Part shown: positions 7,748 to 15,570 of the stretch, piece by piece
How the letters are laid out: the number at the start of each line of letters is the position of its first letter
Numbering within the stretch: position 1 is the stretch's first letter
Origin: Methanofastidiosum sp964630765
GTDB taxonomy: Archaea > Methanobacteriota_B > Thermococci > Methanofastidiosales > Methanofastidiosaceae
Assembly (NCBI GenBank): GCA_964630765.1
Contig: CAZVXE010000007.1
Span: forward strand, 1 to 42,489
Length of the DNA: 42,489 bases
Direction: 5' to 3'
The notes under the pieces: model-generated
The model's input: only the letters and a program-made list of their open reading frames with translations
Told to the model about the DNA's origin: nothing
Database searches by the model: none
Position numbers and translations under genes: made by a program

Positions 7748-8648
7748 AAGTTCCAAATTCCTTTTTTATATTATTAATAATTTTGTTAAACATATAATTT
7801 GAAATTTTATCATTAATAAATTTACCTTCACTATCTATAAAAGAGTAATTTCCATAGCTTTTTTCTTTTAGGAATCTCTTTTCTTTGCCTTGATTCAGTA
7901 TTTTCCTCCATTTTTTATAACGTTCATCTTTATTTAATTGCCAAAGCATTCTCTTGTTTTTTGTAGAATAATATTTATCCCCTTGTAGTATATCGTCAAT
8001 CTTTTCTATATTGTATTCAAAATCTGAAAAACTTACTGCATAGTTAAATAATCTAATTAGGCCTTCTCCGACAATGGTTTTCGTATCAGAGGTTCTACTA
8101 TAATAAATTATTGTTGGACATTTACTAGGTAAATCAATTCCATTAGGTGGAGATAAAAGATTGTTCAAATTATCGTCAATATGCTCCCCATATTTCTTGA
8201 AGATTCGGGGATTACTATCTTGAAATAACCAAAAAGCTCTTCCTTTAAAATTAATATGGCCCCTCATATCTTCAAAGTCGTCTTGGATGTCCTCATATGT
8301 TGTGAGTATTACATCGCTGCCCAAGTTATCGATATTGGGAAAATATTTCTTCATAGAATTAAGATTAATATTAGAATAGTCTTCCGTCTGTTTTATTATT
8401 GGTTCAGTTTCAATTCCTACATATTTTTTTGCTTCTTTGTCTAACCCACCTTTACATTCAATTATCAAAACAATTTTTTGATCGTAATTAACAGCAACTA
8501 TGTCTGGAGTTTTTGGTGTTCCGTCATTCAATAAAACTACAGGTTCTGGCCTATAGTCTAAATAATTGTATTCTCTCAATTTACCTGAATAAGAATCGTC
8601 AAAAAGTGAAGACACCCAATTAATCAAATTTACATGCCTATCTTCCAT
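7728..8648 (-). CDS. PD-(D/E)XK nuclease of the clamp operon
   Basis: 306 residues. Residues 48-66 carry the textbook nuclease core: P48-D49, a strand, then E64-C65-K66 in VLIIECKGG. The rest is mixed alpha/beta, with a helical charged C-terminal part (RYKKWRKILNQGKEKRFLKE). Probably a metal-dependent DNA endonuclease. Its ATG overlaps the stop of the 402-residue gene in TAATG, and its end overlaps the clamp gene start, so all three are coupled. Restriction-like defence nucleases commonly have this core. No methyltransferase or helicase is in the operon. Confidence 0.75.
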   Translation of the reverse strand: MEDRHVNLINWVSSLFDDSYSGKLREYNYLDYRPEPVVLLNDGTPKTPDIVAVNYDQKIVLIIECKGGLDKEAKKYVGIETEPIIKQTEDYSNINLNSMKKYFPNIDNLGSDVILTTYEDIQDDFEDMRGHINFKGRAFWLFQDSNPRIFKKYGEHIDDNLNNLLSPPNGIDLPSKCPTIIYYSRTSDTKTIVGEGLIRLFNYAVSFSDFEYNIEKIDDILQGDKYYSTKNKRMLWQLNKDERYKKWRKILNQGKEKRFLKEKSYGNYSFIDSEGKFINDKISNYMFNKIINNIKKEFGTYEEDCY

Positions 8649-9856
8649 TATATGCCCTCGTTACTTATATCTCCGATTCTCCAAGCAAACTTCTCAGATA
8701 GTGATCTATATATATGCGCTAGGATATGGGGCCCCGTGTTAGACGAAGGAGTAATATTAATATTAATGCTATTAGTGTCTAAAATTGATTCAACTAATGC
8801 ATCCTGAGAAAATCGTGAGTAAAAAACTCTATTAAAAACTGAGTTTTCCTCATGGGATAATCTAAAACCTGCTAACTCTGTTTTAGAACTCCCACTAATT
8901 AGTATCTGTTCTAATTTAAGCAATTCATTTTTTTCAAATGCTTCGTCTTTCTCAATAGAGAATTTCATTTTATTGGCTTTTTTCTTAAGTTTAATATTAA
9001 TTATATCATTTTTATTTTCTGTATCATAAATAATTTCATATTCAGGGAGAAATTCATTAGATTTCTCAATCCATGAACTGGCCAAATTGTAGACGTTTTC
9101 ATAAACTTTTTCAGTTGCTTTTGGAGTTCCTTTTTCATGCAGTATAGTTCCGTTACTATCTAATGAGATAGTTGAGCTACCCGGATTATCAAATTTAGTT
9201 ATAAAAGTTGATTTAGAGATCCTATTTATATGCTCTAGGGATATCTTAAATTCTTTTGTGTAAAGATTATTGGAATATTCGGATAGATTTAATATTTCTT
9301 TTGGAGCCCAAATTTGAATAGTAATTCCAAGATTCTGGAAAAAAAACTCTGGTAAAGAACTTATTTCTTTAGCAGGGATATCTGCTTTATTTGGAATCTG
9401 AAAAGAAGGAGTTTTGGAAATAGCTCGTATAGACCCAATCTTAGCATAGTTTCCCACTATCTCCTTCATTTGAGGGGGGGATATCCAACAATTACTAATT
9501 CCCCTTGAATATTTGACTAGATTATTAAAATATTTTAAAAAAGCTCTTTTATTGTCTGTAATTACTGTCCACATGCCATCTGAAATCCCAACAGAAAATA
9601 TATTTGAATTTTTACCTTTTTCTAAAATAGAGATTTCCCACAAATCATTGCTTTTTTTTTCAATGACTTTTATCATTATGTTATTTAGAATTGATTTTAA
9701 GTTAGCATTTTCAGATTTCTTCAGGATTTCAATCCATTCTAAAGGAGATTTATAAATAGTATAATAATTACCAATAATAAATTTTTCATTAATTTTTTCC
9801 TCCCAAGAATTCGAAATATCAAGAGAATCTGCTAAAGAGGATAATTTAATATCCAT
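8648..9856 (-). CDS. first gene of clamp-nuclease operon, 402-residue unknown protein
   Basis: No family recognised. Alpha/beta, soluble, no transmembrane segment or NTPase motif. The N-terminal 200 residues have many aromatic strands (SDGMWTVITDNKRAFLKYF). Residues 165-172 read ISSLPEFF, which follows the spacing of a PCNA-interacting peptide (x-x-x-L-x-x-F-F) but lacks the leading Gln; this is only suggestive. The C-terminal part ends with a helix GPHILAHIYRSLSEKFAWRI. Start ATG 9856, AT-rich upstream region. As the leading gene it may be the sensor or specificity subunit of the system; that is inference from position. Confidence 0.6.
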   Translation of the reverse strand: MDIKLSSLADSLDISNSWEEKINEKFIIGNYYTIYKSPLEWIEILKKSENANLKSILNNIMIKVIEKKSNDLWEISILEKGKNSNIFSVGISDGMWTVITDNKRAFLKYFNNLVKYSRGISNCWISPPQMKEIVGNYAKIGSIRAISKTPSFQIPNKADIPAKEISSLPEFFFQNLGITIQIWAPKEILNLSEYSNNLYTKEFKISLEHINRISKSTFITKFDNPGSSTISLDSNGTILHEKGTPKATEKVYENVYNLASSWIEKSNEFLPEYEIIYDTENKNDIINIKLKKKANKMKFSIEKDEAFEKNELLKLEQILISGSSKTELAGFRLSHEENSVFNRVFYSRFSQDALVESILDTNSININITPSSNTGPHILAHIYRSLSEKFAWRIGDISNEGI

Positions 9857-9897
9857 GATAATAAATAATATGGATCAACACTTAAATATTTCTATTA

Positions 9898-10329
9898 TTA
9901 ATCCCAAATAACCCTATCCCTCTTTTTCTTGCATTTTTTACAAACTAAAAAAGTCTTTTCAGTCTTTGGATCATAACAGTAACTAGCTGTTAACTCAATC
10001 GGCCTGGCCAAAACTACCCCACATCTAGCACAGTAATATCCCCTCATGCCTTCATTATCCATGCGACTTCGTAGTACTTTGGCCTTGTCTATTGTAAATC
10101 CTGCCACCCTTGTAGTGGTGCCCCCTGCAAACGTCCAAGACCCGGCCACAGTCTTTGTGTGGCTACCGCCAGTTGCACCAGGATTAGTTGAAAAAGTTGT
10201 GATCCCTTGCAAGAATCTGCCAATAAGATTTGGCATCCCGTTGTTTCCATCACAAAAAAACCATCCTGATGGGATGCTTGTCAACGCCCCGCCCCAAGCG
10301 GCACAAACGAGGGTAATCTCGAAATAACA
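9898..10329 (-). pseudogene. phage tail-collar fragment joined to a zinc ribbon
   Basis: Open from just after the portal stop (10330-10332) and in the same frame as it, with no clear start codon near the top (TTG at 10284 is the first candidate). Reads FEITLVCAAWGGALTSIPSG, then W-F-F-C-D-G and PNLIGRFLQGITTF, the hallmark of phage tail-collar/tail-fibre proteins (P-x-G-W-x-x-C-D-G). After residue 90 it changes to a CxxC...CxxC zinc ribbon (YYCARCGVV and FLVCKKCKKK), which could have its own ATG at 10062. Missing its N-terminal tail domains; best explained as the product of a deletion that fused leftovers of the morphogenesis module. Confidence 0.6.
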
Positions 10330-11103
10330 TTAGTTATTGAAGAAATTGAAATGGCCCTCGATTATCTCTTTCTTAGAGTAGCGCCTTCTTATCCTGCTTC
10401 CAGAATAAAGGATGTATGCCGTCTCCCAAAGCTCTATCCTGTGCTTGGGGCACTTTCCCTTTGAATCTAATAAGTACTCTTCATCAAGCAGATTGCATAT
10501 AGGGCAGAAGTATGACCACTCCAGATCGCCTCGCTTTACTTTGCCAATCAAAAGAGGATTTTCAACGTATAGTGCCTGGGGCTCCTCCATTATGAAGAAC
10601 TTTCCCTTGTCATTCTGTCTTATGTATGAAAGGGAGAGGTAATAGTCATCAAGGCACAACTCCCACTTTAGTGCTGACCTTAGTATCGAATATAGATCTA
10701 TATCGGGGTGAGGATTATCTATGAACTTCTCAAGCTTATTTTTTTGTTCTAGATCTGGCCCTAAAATTGAGCCACCACAATCACATCTACTCTGTTCTGG
10801 TGTTTTGTCAAAGGCCCTGCCACATTTGCTACACTTGGCATTGAAAAGAGGTTTGATGGACCATCCGGCGTTTGTGACCTCACGGATTATTGCATTGTGG
10901 ATTGGCTGGACAAGAGGCGAGTGGTCGCAGTATTTCAGGATCTTCTCCTTTGAAACAGACTGGAATTTGGGCTCCGGGATTTCTTTTAGATAAAGATTTC
11001 CTTCCTGCCCAACTATCGAGAGCTCCTTCTCTAAGAATGAAACTCTGTTTTTAAGGCCAGAAATAACGGTGCCGTAGGGATTAATTTTTGCAAGAAAAGA
11101 CAA
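10330..11103 (-). pseudogene. provirus portal protein, N-terminal part only
   Basis: 257 residues where HK97-type portals have 400-600. ALKWELCLDDYYLSLSYIR and the region before it (helical arm, EPKFQSVSKEKILKYCDHSP, HNAIIREVTNAGW) fit the portal clip/wing pattern. Two zinc knuckles, CSKCGR...CDCG (about residues 90-110) and CPIC...CPKH, sit in loops. The frame stops at FNFFNN and the next sense codons, in the same frame, belong to a tail-collar protein, so the stem, crown and intervening genes are gone. Not expected to build a capsid. ATG 11103 looks like the original start. Confidence 0.55.
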
Positions 11104-11338
11104 TCAAAGAGTATCTTAGACTGGGTAAAGAGTTTATATGGGTTGTCTAAACAATGCCAGCTATCAACAATGCGTTATATCTTCTATTTTGTATTTCCAA
11201 TGCACCGATTTGATTATTTTCAATCAAGTCTACATAAACACTTTAGACCTTATTTTCATTCGCCCTTCGAGGGTGTTAAGATTATGTATTTTCCATTTAA
11301 TTTATATATTAAGAATATACATACTCTTTTGTGATCTC

Positions 11339-11644
11339 ATGGAGTTTCTAGAAAAAGTAAAATTGGCAAAAGATCCAAGTGTTAGCGAGGAGGTTTTAAG
11401 AGAATTATCAAAAGATACGTGGTATATTAAGAGTCTAGTGGCCATTAATCCAAATACTCCTTTAGACATTTTAAAAAATTTTATACATGAAAATGACAAA
11501 AGAATTAGGAGAAAATTATTAGATAGGAATGACCTACCTGAATCGTTATATGATGAATGGTTTGATATAGAAAAAAATAAAACAATTAAAAATAAAATTT
11601 ATCCAAAGATCTCAGCTAAAAAAAAGAGCATAAGTAGTTTGTAA
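11339..11644 (+). CDS. leucine-rich variant (LRV) repeat protein
   Basis: 101 residues. Contains two to three LRV-type repeats: LAKDPSVSEEVLRELSKD, then VAINPNTPLDILKNFIHEN with the N-P-x-T-P core, then RKLLDRNDLPESLYDEW. ATG 11339 is preceded by TTTATATATT at 11301-11310, giving a leaderless start; an upstream ATG in frame at 11138 would add unrelated hydrophobic sequence and is unlikely. LRV repeats form a helical solenoid used for protein binding. First cargo gene inside the provirus remnant; the partner is unknown. Confidence 0.65.
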   Translation: MEFLEKVKLAKDPSVSEEVLRELSKDTWYIKSLVAINPNTPLDILKNFIHENDKRIRRKLLDRNDLPESLYDEWFDIEKNKTIKNKIYPKISAKKKSISSL

Positions 11645-11832
11645 TTTCCAAGGAATATGTCAAAATGAGTTTTAATATGGACAATGCTCATTCTATCTAG
11701 GAAATAAACTATAAAATCTTGATTAGCGGACTCAATCTTAGTTTCTTCTTCAGTTAAAGTATTGGGCAAAGTGATTTTCTCTTGTTTATCTTTTGGAACA
11801 GATTCAAATCGGGCTAATCGATATTCTTTCAT
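11599..11832 (-). CDS. hypothetical protein, 77 residues
   Basis: Convergent with and overlapping the 3' end of the LRV gene by 46 bases. N-terminal half charged, C-terminal end hydrophobic (YKLLMLFFLAEIFG), so possibly tail-anchored. ATG at 11832 follows the interrupted small gene at 11849-12037 by 16 bases on the same strand, which suggests a two-gene unit. No family recognised; the overlap lowers confidence. Confidence 0.35.
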   Translation of the reverse strand: MKEYRLARFESVPKDKQEKITLPNTLTEEETKIESANQDFIVYFLDRMSIVHIKTHFDIFLGNYKLLMLFFLAEIFG

Positions 11833-11848
11833 CCACAGATCTTCACTA

Positions 11849-12037
11849 CTATTTTTCGTCTACCTCTCGTTTCATTTGGTAGATTTCTCCTAGGTCATGG
11901 TTAATCATAGGTGCGGCCCACTAGGGAACCTTTTCATTCAAGACAACAATTCTTCTTATTTCCTTTTCAAAATTAGAATATAGAAAAAATATTTCATTAG
12001 AATAATCATTCTCATATACGTCTTTTCTTTCTCCCAT
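11849..12037 (-). pseudogene. small gene with in-frame TAG
   Basis: ATG at 12037 with GAGG seven bases upstream. 38 codons (start MGERKDVYENDYSNEIFFLY) run to TAG at 11921-11923, after which the same frame continues protein-like for 23 codons (WAAPMINHDLGEIYQMKREV and on) to a double TAG. Either a nonsense mutation in a 62-codon gene or a read-through codon; some methanogens translate TAG as pyrrolysine, but no Pyl genes are in the window. Confidence 0.4.
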
Positions 12038-12212
12038 GGTAATTCCTCAATTTATATGCCAAATAATGATTTTCCACATATCTAACAATATGAAAAAATA
12101 GGGAAAATAAATTTTTCTATGTCACCCTTCGTCTAAAAATTTATATAGTAAGTTCTTTTTCATTAAAACAGAATATTCTTGAGATGAGCCGTTGTTATGA
12201 AAAAAATACCTA

Positions 12213-12740
12213 ATGATCCTAATACCGACAATTGCCATAGCGATTGCAGATGCATTTCTTTTCACTTCTTCTGAGAGGCCGCCATCAACAAATGAGCAAG
12301 CGTCCATAGGACATCCTGAAGCCGATCCTGCCGAGGTAGTCGCAAGAACATATGCACTCTTGAAGGATAAAATCGATCTTAAGATAGACAAGGTCATCTA
12401 TTCCAAGGAAAACGGTGTCTGCGTCATCTCTCTTGTAAGCGGAGACTTTTCACCATTATCTTCAAATGAGGATAGCTACTACAAGGACTGCTGCACGATT
12501 GCTAGTGAAGTCTTCAACATCAAGGAGATTGATGCAGTCATACTGCCCTATCTTGAAATTTCTAAAACAGGAGAGGTTGAGATTGAGGCCACATACGGAA
12601 TTGAAAGAGACTCTCCGATTAAAAATTACTGGGAAGAAATATTTAGGGTGAAGGATTACAAAAAAGCGGTGGAATTCTTTTTTACAGACATGAAAACATA
12701 TGTAACGGAAAACTATAATATCACAAATAGAACATTATAA
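12213..12740 (+). CDS. secreted or membrane-anchored hypothetical protein
   Basis: 175 residues. Begins with a hydrophobic segment (LIPTIAIAIADAFLF), then a Ser/Pro-rich linker and a soluble alpha/beta domain of about 140 residues (KIDKVIYSKENGVCVISLVS). The hydrophobic start lacks the usual Lys/Arg; an ATG at 12197 followed by AAAAAAATA would supply them but is one base out of frame, so a slip in the A run may have damaged the signal peptide. Codon use is GC richer than the neighbours, like the provirus genes. Function unknown. Confidence 0.5.
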   Translation: MILIPTIAIAIADAFLFTSSERPPSTNEQASIGHPEADPAEVVARTYALLKDKIDLKIDKVIYSKENGVCVISLVSGDFSPLSSNEDSYYKDCCTIASEVFNIKEIDAVILPYLEISKTGEVEIEATYGIERDSPIKNYWEEIFRVKDYKKAVEFFFTDMKTYVTENYNITNRTL

Positions 12741-12744
12741 AAAA

Positions 12745-12996
12745 TTAAAATAACTTTTCTACCCTTTGGTCCATTTCCAGTTCTCTTGCCGAGAAGTAGC
12801 CCCACTCCTCTGTTGGCCCTAAAACTAGGCCATAGTAGATTATGTCGTTTTCTGGCTTGCCATTAATTACTGAGCCGCCTGTCTCATCTTCTACCCTTCT
12901 AATTTCAGAAACTTCAGTTGCAAACCAGTGCCAGCCAGTTTCGCTCTTCCAGGCGGCTATTATCTCACTCCCTTCAACAAATTTCTTTCCGTTCAT
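12745..12996 (-). CDS. hypothetical protein, 83 residues
   Basis: Compact soluble protein with aromatic-rich strands (WKSETGWHWFATEVSEIRRV and DIIYYGLVLGPTEEWGYFSA), perhaps a small beta barrel. ATG 12996. Convergent with the preceding gene, four bases between stops. Similar small W/Y-rich proteins are common in archaeal proviruses. It contains one of the GGCCCTAAA words (12815-12823). No function can be given. Confidence 0.55.
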   Translation of the reverse strand: MNGKKFVEGSEIIAAWKSETGWHWFATEVSEIRRVEDETGGSVINGKPENDIIYYGLVLGPTEEWGYFSARELEMDQRVEKLF

Positions 12997-13186
12997 TTCA
13001 ATAATTGCTGCCGTTTTGCATCACCTGATTTTATTGAGGCATATGCGGATTAATACGTTTTCGTAAAAAATTTAGTATTCAGAAGAAAGTATTGAAATAT
13101 AGTATTTTTATTATATTAAATATTTTGTGTTATCTGCTAAATATTTGGAAAAATATTTAAAGTATTAATCCATGTTATATTTTTAT

Positions 13187-14497
13187 ATGACGGCGGAAAT
13201 AGTGATAATGAACCGCGAAGCCATAGCAATTGCTGCAGATAGTGCTGTCACATGGGGTTCTGAGGAAAATAATAAAATATTTACATCTGCTAATAAAATA
13301 TTTTCTTTGTCTAACTCACAACCAATTGCCATTATGATATACAACAATGCTTCTTTTGGAAACATACCGTGGGAAACTATAATAAAACTTTATAGACAAA
13401 ATAATAAATCCCCAATATTTGATACTATTGAAGAATGTCGAAAAGATTTCTTAAAATATTTAGAAAGCTTCAAGGACATTATTACTCCTGAACAAAGAAT
13501 TAGTTATTATATAACTAAAATAGATTCATTTTATCAAATATTGATTAAGATTGCAGTGTCAAAAATTAATGAAAAGGCGTCTCAAACTGGAAAGCTAGAT
13601 GAAAAAGAAAATTTAATAATCATAGACGAAATAATAGATTTTTATTGGAACACCTTAAAAGAATTGCCCAATATTCCTCAAATTAATGAAGAAGAAGTAG
13701 AGAAAATTAGTGTAGACTTTGAAAAATATGCAAAGAAATTAATTGCCAAATATTTTAGTAATATGAAATTTTCTGATGAAACATTGAACAAGTTATTTGA
13801 TATTGGCATTTTTCAAATAATAAAATTCCCAAATCCTAAATATTTTCCAGTTCCAGGTGTTTCAGGGATAGTAATTACTGGATTTGGAAAAAAAGAGATA
13901 TTTCCTTCATTAATTTCATTTCATGTTGATGGAATTTTACAGAATGATAAATTAAAATATTTAGACTTTATAAAGGATAAAATTTCATTTGAGAATGGTA
14001 GTTTAATAATTCCTTTTGCACAAGATGACATGGTTCATGCATTTATGGATGGAATATTTCCTAGTTTCTTTCAGGCGATAATTATGCATATTTCTGAACT
14101 ATTGGAAAATTATCCTAAAATAATAATTGATTCAATAAAAGAATTAAAACCAGAAATAAAAGAGAAGTACAAAAATAAATTCTCGGGAATATCCGAAGAA
14201 AAGTCTGAATTTTATAAAACTAGATTATTGCAATACCAAGCAGCCGAATTTTCTAATGAGATTGCTGAAGTTGTGTCTATGTTGCCTAAAAATGAACTTG
14301 CCGATATGGCCGAAACTCTTGTTAATCTTACTTCTTTTAGGAAAAGAGTTACTAAAGCTTCTGAAACTGTAGGAGGGCCAATAGATGTTGCAGTTATCTC
14401 AAAAGGCGACGGTTTTGTGTGGATAAAAAGAAAATATTATTTCAATAAAGAATTAAATCCTAGATTTATGAGAAAAATATCGGGTGAAAATAAATGA
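13187..14497 (+). CDS. proteasome-like Ntn-hydrolase
   Basis: 436 residues from ATG 13187. This start puts Thr directly after Met, and counting Thr as 1 the frame gives Asp17 (in AIAIAADSAVT) and Lys36 (ANKIF), the Thr1/Asp17/Lys33 arrangement of proteasome beta and HslV subunits with a three-residue insertion. The next strand and helix (IAIMIYNNASFGNIPWETII) also follow the family. An ATG at 13172 would bury the nucleophile. The 250-residue remainder is helical with an unknown role. Likely a self-compartmentalising or autoprocessed threonine peptidase; substrate unknown. No AAA unfoldase is nearby. It overlaps the next small gene by four bases. Confidence 0.65.
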   Translation: MTAEIVIMNREAIAIAADSAVTWGSEENNKIFTSANKIFSLSNSQPIAIMIYNNASFGNIPWETIIKLYRQNNKSPIFDTIEECRKDFLKYLESFKDIITPEQRISYYITKIDSFYQILIKIAVSKINEKASQTGKLDEKENLIIIDEIIDFYWNTLKELPNIPQINEEEVEKISVDFEKYAKKLIAKYFSNMKFSDETLNKLFDIGIFQIIKFPNPKYFPVPGVSGIVITGFGKKEIFPSLISFHVDGILQNDKLKYLDFIKDKISFENGSLIIPFAQDDMVHAFMDGIFPSFFQAIIMHISELLENYPKIIIDSIKELKPEIKEKYKNKFSGISEEKSEFYKTRLLQYQAAEFSNEIAEVVSMLPKNELADMAETLVNLTSFRKRVTKASETVGGPIDVAVISKGDGFVWIKRKYYFNKELNPRFMRKISGENK

Positions 14498-14664
14498 GCG
14501 TGAATATGGCAAATATTGGAGGATATATCCGATTAGAAGAAAAAATAAAAGATAACAAATATAATATAAAAGAAAATCTTTCACGAAAATTAAACATTAT
14601 GACAAAGGAAGAAGAAATCATAAGGGATTTATTAGACTCCATTAAGAAAAGCTTAGAAGAATGA
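14494..14664 (+). CDS. 56-residue partner of the Ntn-hydrolase
   Basis: Starts at the ATG of an ATGA overlap with the stop of the preceding gene, so it is translationally coupled. 56 residues, charged and helical (ends EEIIRDLLDSIKKSLEE), no membrane segment. The size and coupling suggest an inhibitor, adaptor or antitoxin for the protease-like protein; that is inference. It may be missed by length-filtered gene finding. Confidence 0.6.
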   Translation: MSVNMANIGGYIRLEEKIKDNKYNIKENLSRKLNIMTKEEEIIRDLLDSIKKSLEE

Positions 14665-14776
14665 AAATAGACTAACTTTAAAAATTATAAACTATTTATG
14701 CTAGAATTCATAATAACTAATGTTGAAAAATATTGTGTGGCCTTTTATTTATATTCATAGTTCGAAATATAAAAAA

Positions 14777-15001
14777 CTAGTAATTAAAAAAAATAATGTG
14801 CTTAATTATCATTAATTTAAGAGTATTATGAAAGTATTTCCTCTTATAATACCTGACATTCTCCCTAGTCCAGTCCGGTCCTAACTTTAAGGCCACGTAC
14901 CTCTCGCTGTGCCCTTTTTCTAAATACTCAATGCACTTCTTGACCTGCTGGTCGGTGTATTTCGAGTTCTTTCCGGCCTTAATCTCACCAGATGTCGACA
15001 A
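14777..15001 (-). CDS. small helix-turn-helix protein, provirus
   Basis: 74 residues if TTG at 15001 is the start; GGGGTGG lies just upstream. KYTDQQVKKCIEYLEKGHSE, then RYVALKLGPDWTRENVRYYKR, has the spacing of a homeodomain-like helix-turn-helix. The start overlaps the end of the TerL nuclease gene by 17 bases in another frame. Could be a packaging accessory or a regulator. The last 20 residues are AT-rich and hydrophobic, perhaps a changed C-terminus at the edge of the inserted cargo. Confidence 0.5.
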   Translation of the reverse strand: MSTSGEIKAGKNSKYTDQQVKKCIEYLEKGHSERYVALKLGPDWTRENVRYYKRKYFHNTLKLMIIKHIIFFNY

Positions 15002-15533
15002 GCGCCACCCCAAGCTTTTGTGCAGATACAGTCGGACCAAAACATGCCAACGCCAAAGAGTCGGCAAAGTCCGGCGACTTGTCAGGATCCTTTATCTTCA
15101 GCTTGCCGTTTGAAAAGTCAAACTTCATGGCGGACAGCTCAGCTATGAGTTTTTGCAGATTCTTGGTCTTGACCAGCTTGATATTGCCATTCTCAAACAG
15201 CTTTCTCAAATTCCAAAACATTTCACTCTTTTTGTTCATGAATTTGTCAGGCTCCCTTGTCGGCTTTTCGGCTACATTCACACCAACTACAGGCAATCCC
15301 ATCTCATTCAATCTGTCAAGGACACCTGCCCCTACCCCTATCATGTCTATTATGATCTTGTCAGGCTTTTCCTCATCAGCAATCAGATTGACCCAGCCCA
15401 CAAGCTGCATCAGTTCAATCTTTGAGAAGAACTCAATCCTTTGAACTGTGAAGATGCTGTCAGCCTCGTCAACAACTGTTATCACCGAGTAGTCGTTCCC
15501 CATCCTCGCAACATCAACGCCAAGATATTTCAT
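14985..15533 (-). CDS. terminase large subunit, nuclease half
   Basis: 182 residues equal to the C-terminal RNase H-like domain of TerL. Acidic triad: Asp7 (KYLGVDVARMG), Asp63 (KIIIDMIGVGAG) and Asp158 (SPDFADSLALA). It has its own ATG with GAGGT a few bases upstream. Added to the 273-residue ATPase gene at 16863-17684 it gives 455 residues, a normal TerL length, and the break is exactly between the two domains. In packaging, this domain cuts concatemeric DNA in the cytoplasm at the portal. It may act in trans with the ATPase half or be a leftover. Confidence 0.75.
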   Translation of the reverse strand: MKYLGVDVARMGNDYSVITVVDEADSIFTVQRIEFFSKIELMQLVGWVNLIADEEKPDKIIIDMIGVGAGVLDRLNEMGLPVVGVNVAEKPTREPDKFMNKKSEMFWNLRKLFENGNIKLVKTKNLQKLIAELSAMKFDFSNGKLKIKDPDKSPDFADSLALACFGPTVSAQKLGVALVDIW

Positions 15534-15546
15534 AAAACCTCAGAAT

Positions 15547-15570
15547 AAAAAAAAATGAGTAAAAATACTC
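15547..15570 (-). terminator. hairpin plus T9 terminator after the protease gene
   Basis: On the minus strand GAGTA-TTTT-TACTC (15557-15570) is followed by A and nine T (complement of 15547-15555). The stop codon of the protease gene lies within the first arm. It separates the protease transcript from the TerL nuclease gene. Confidence 0.6.
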
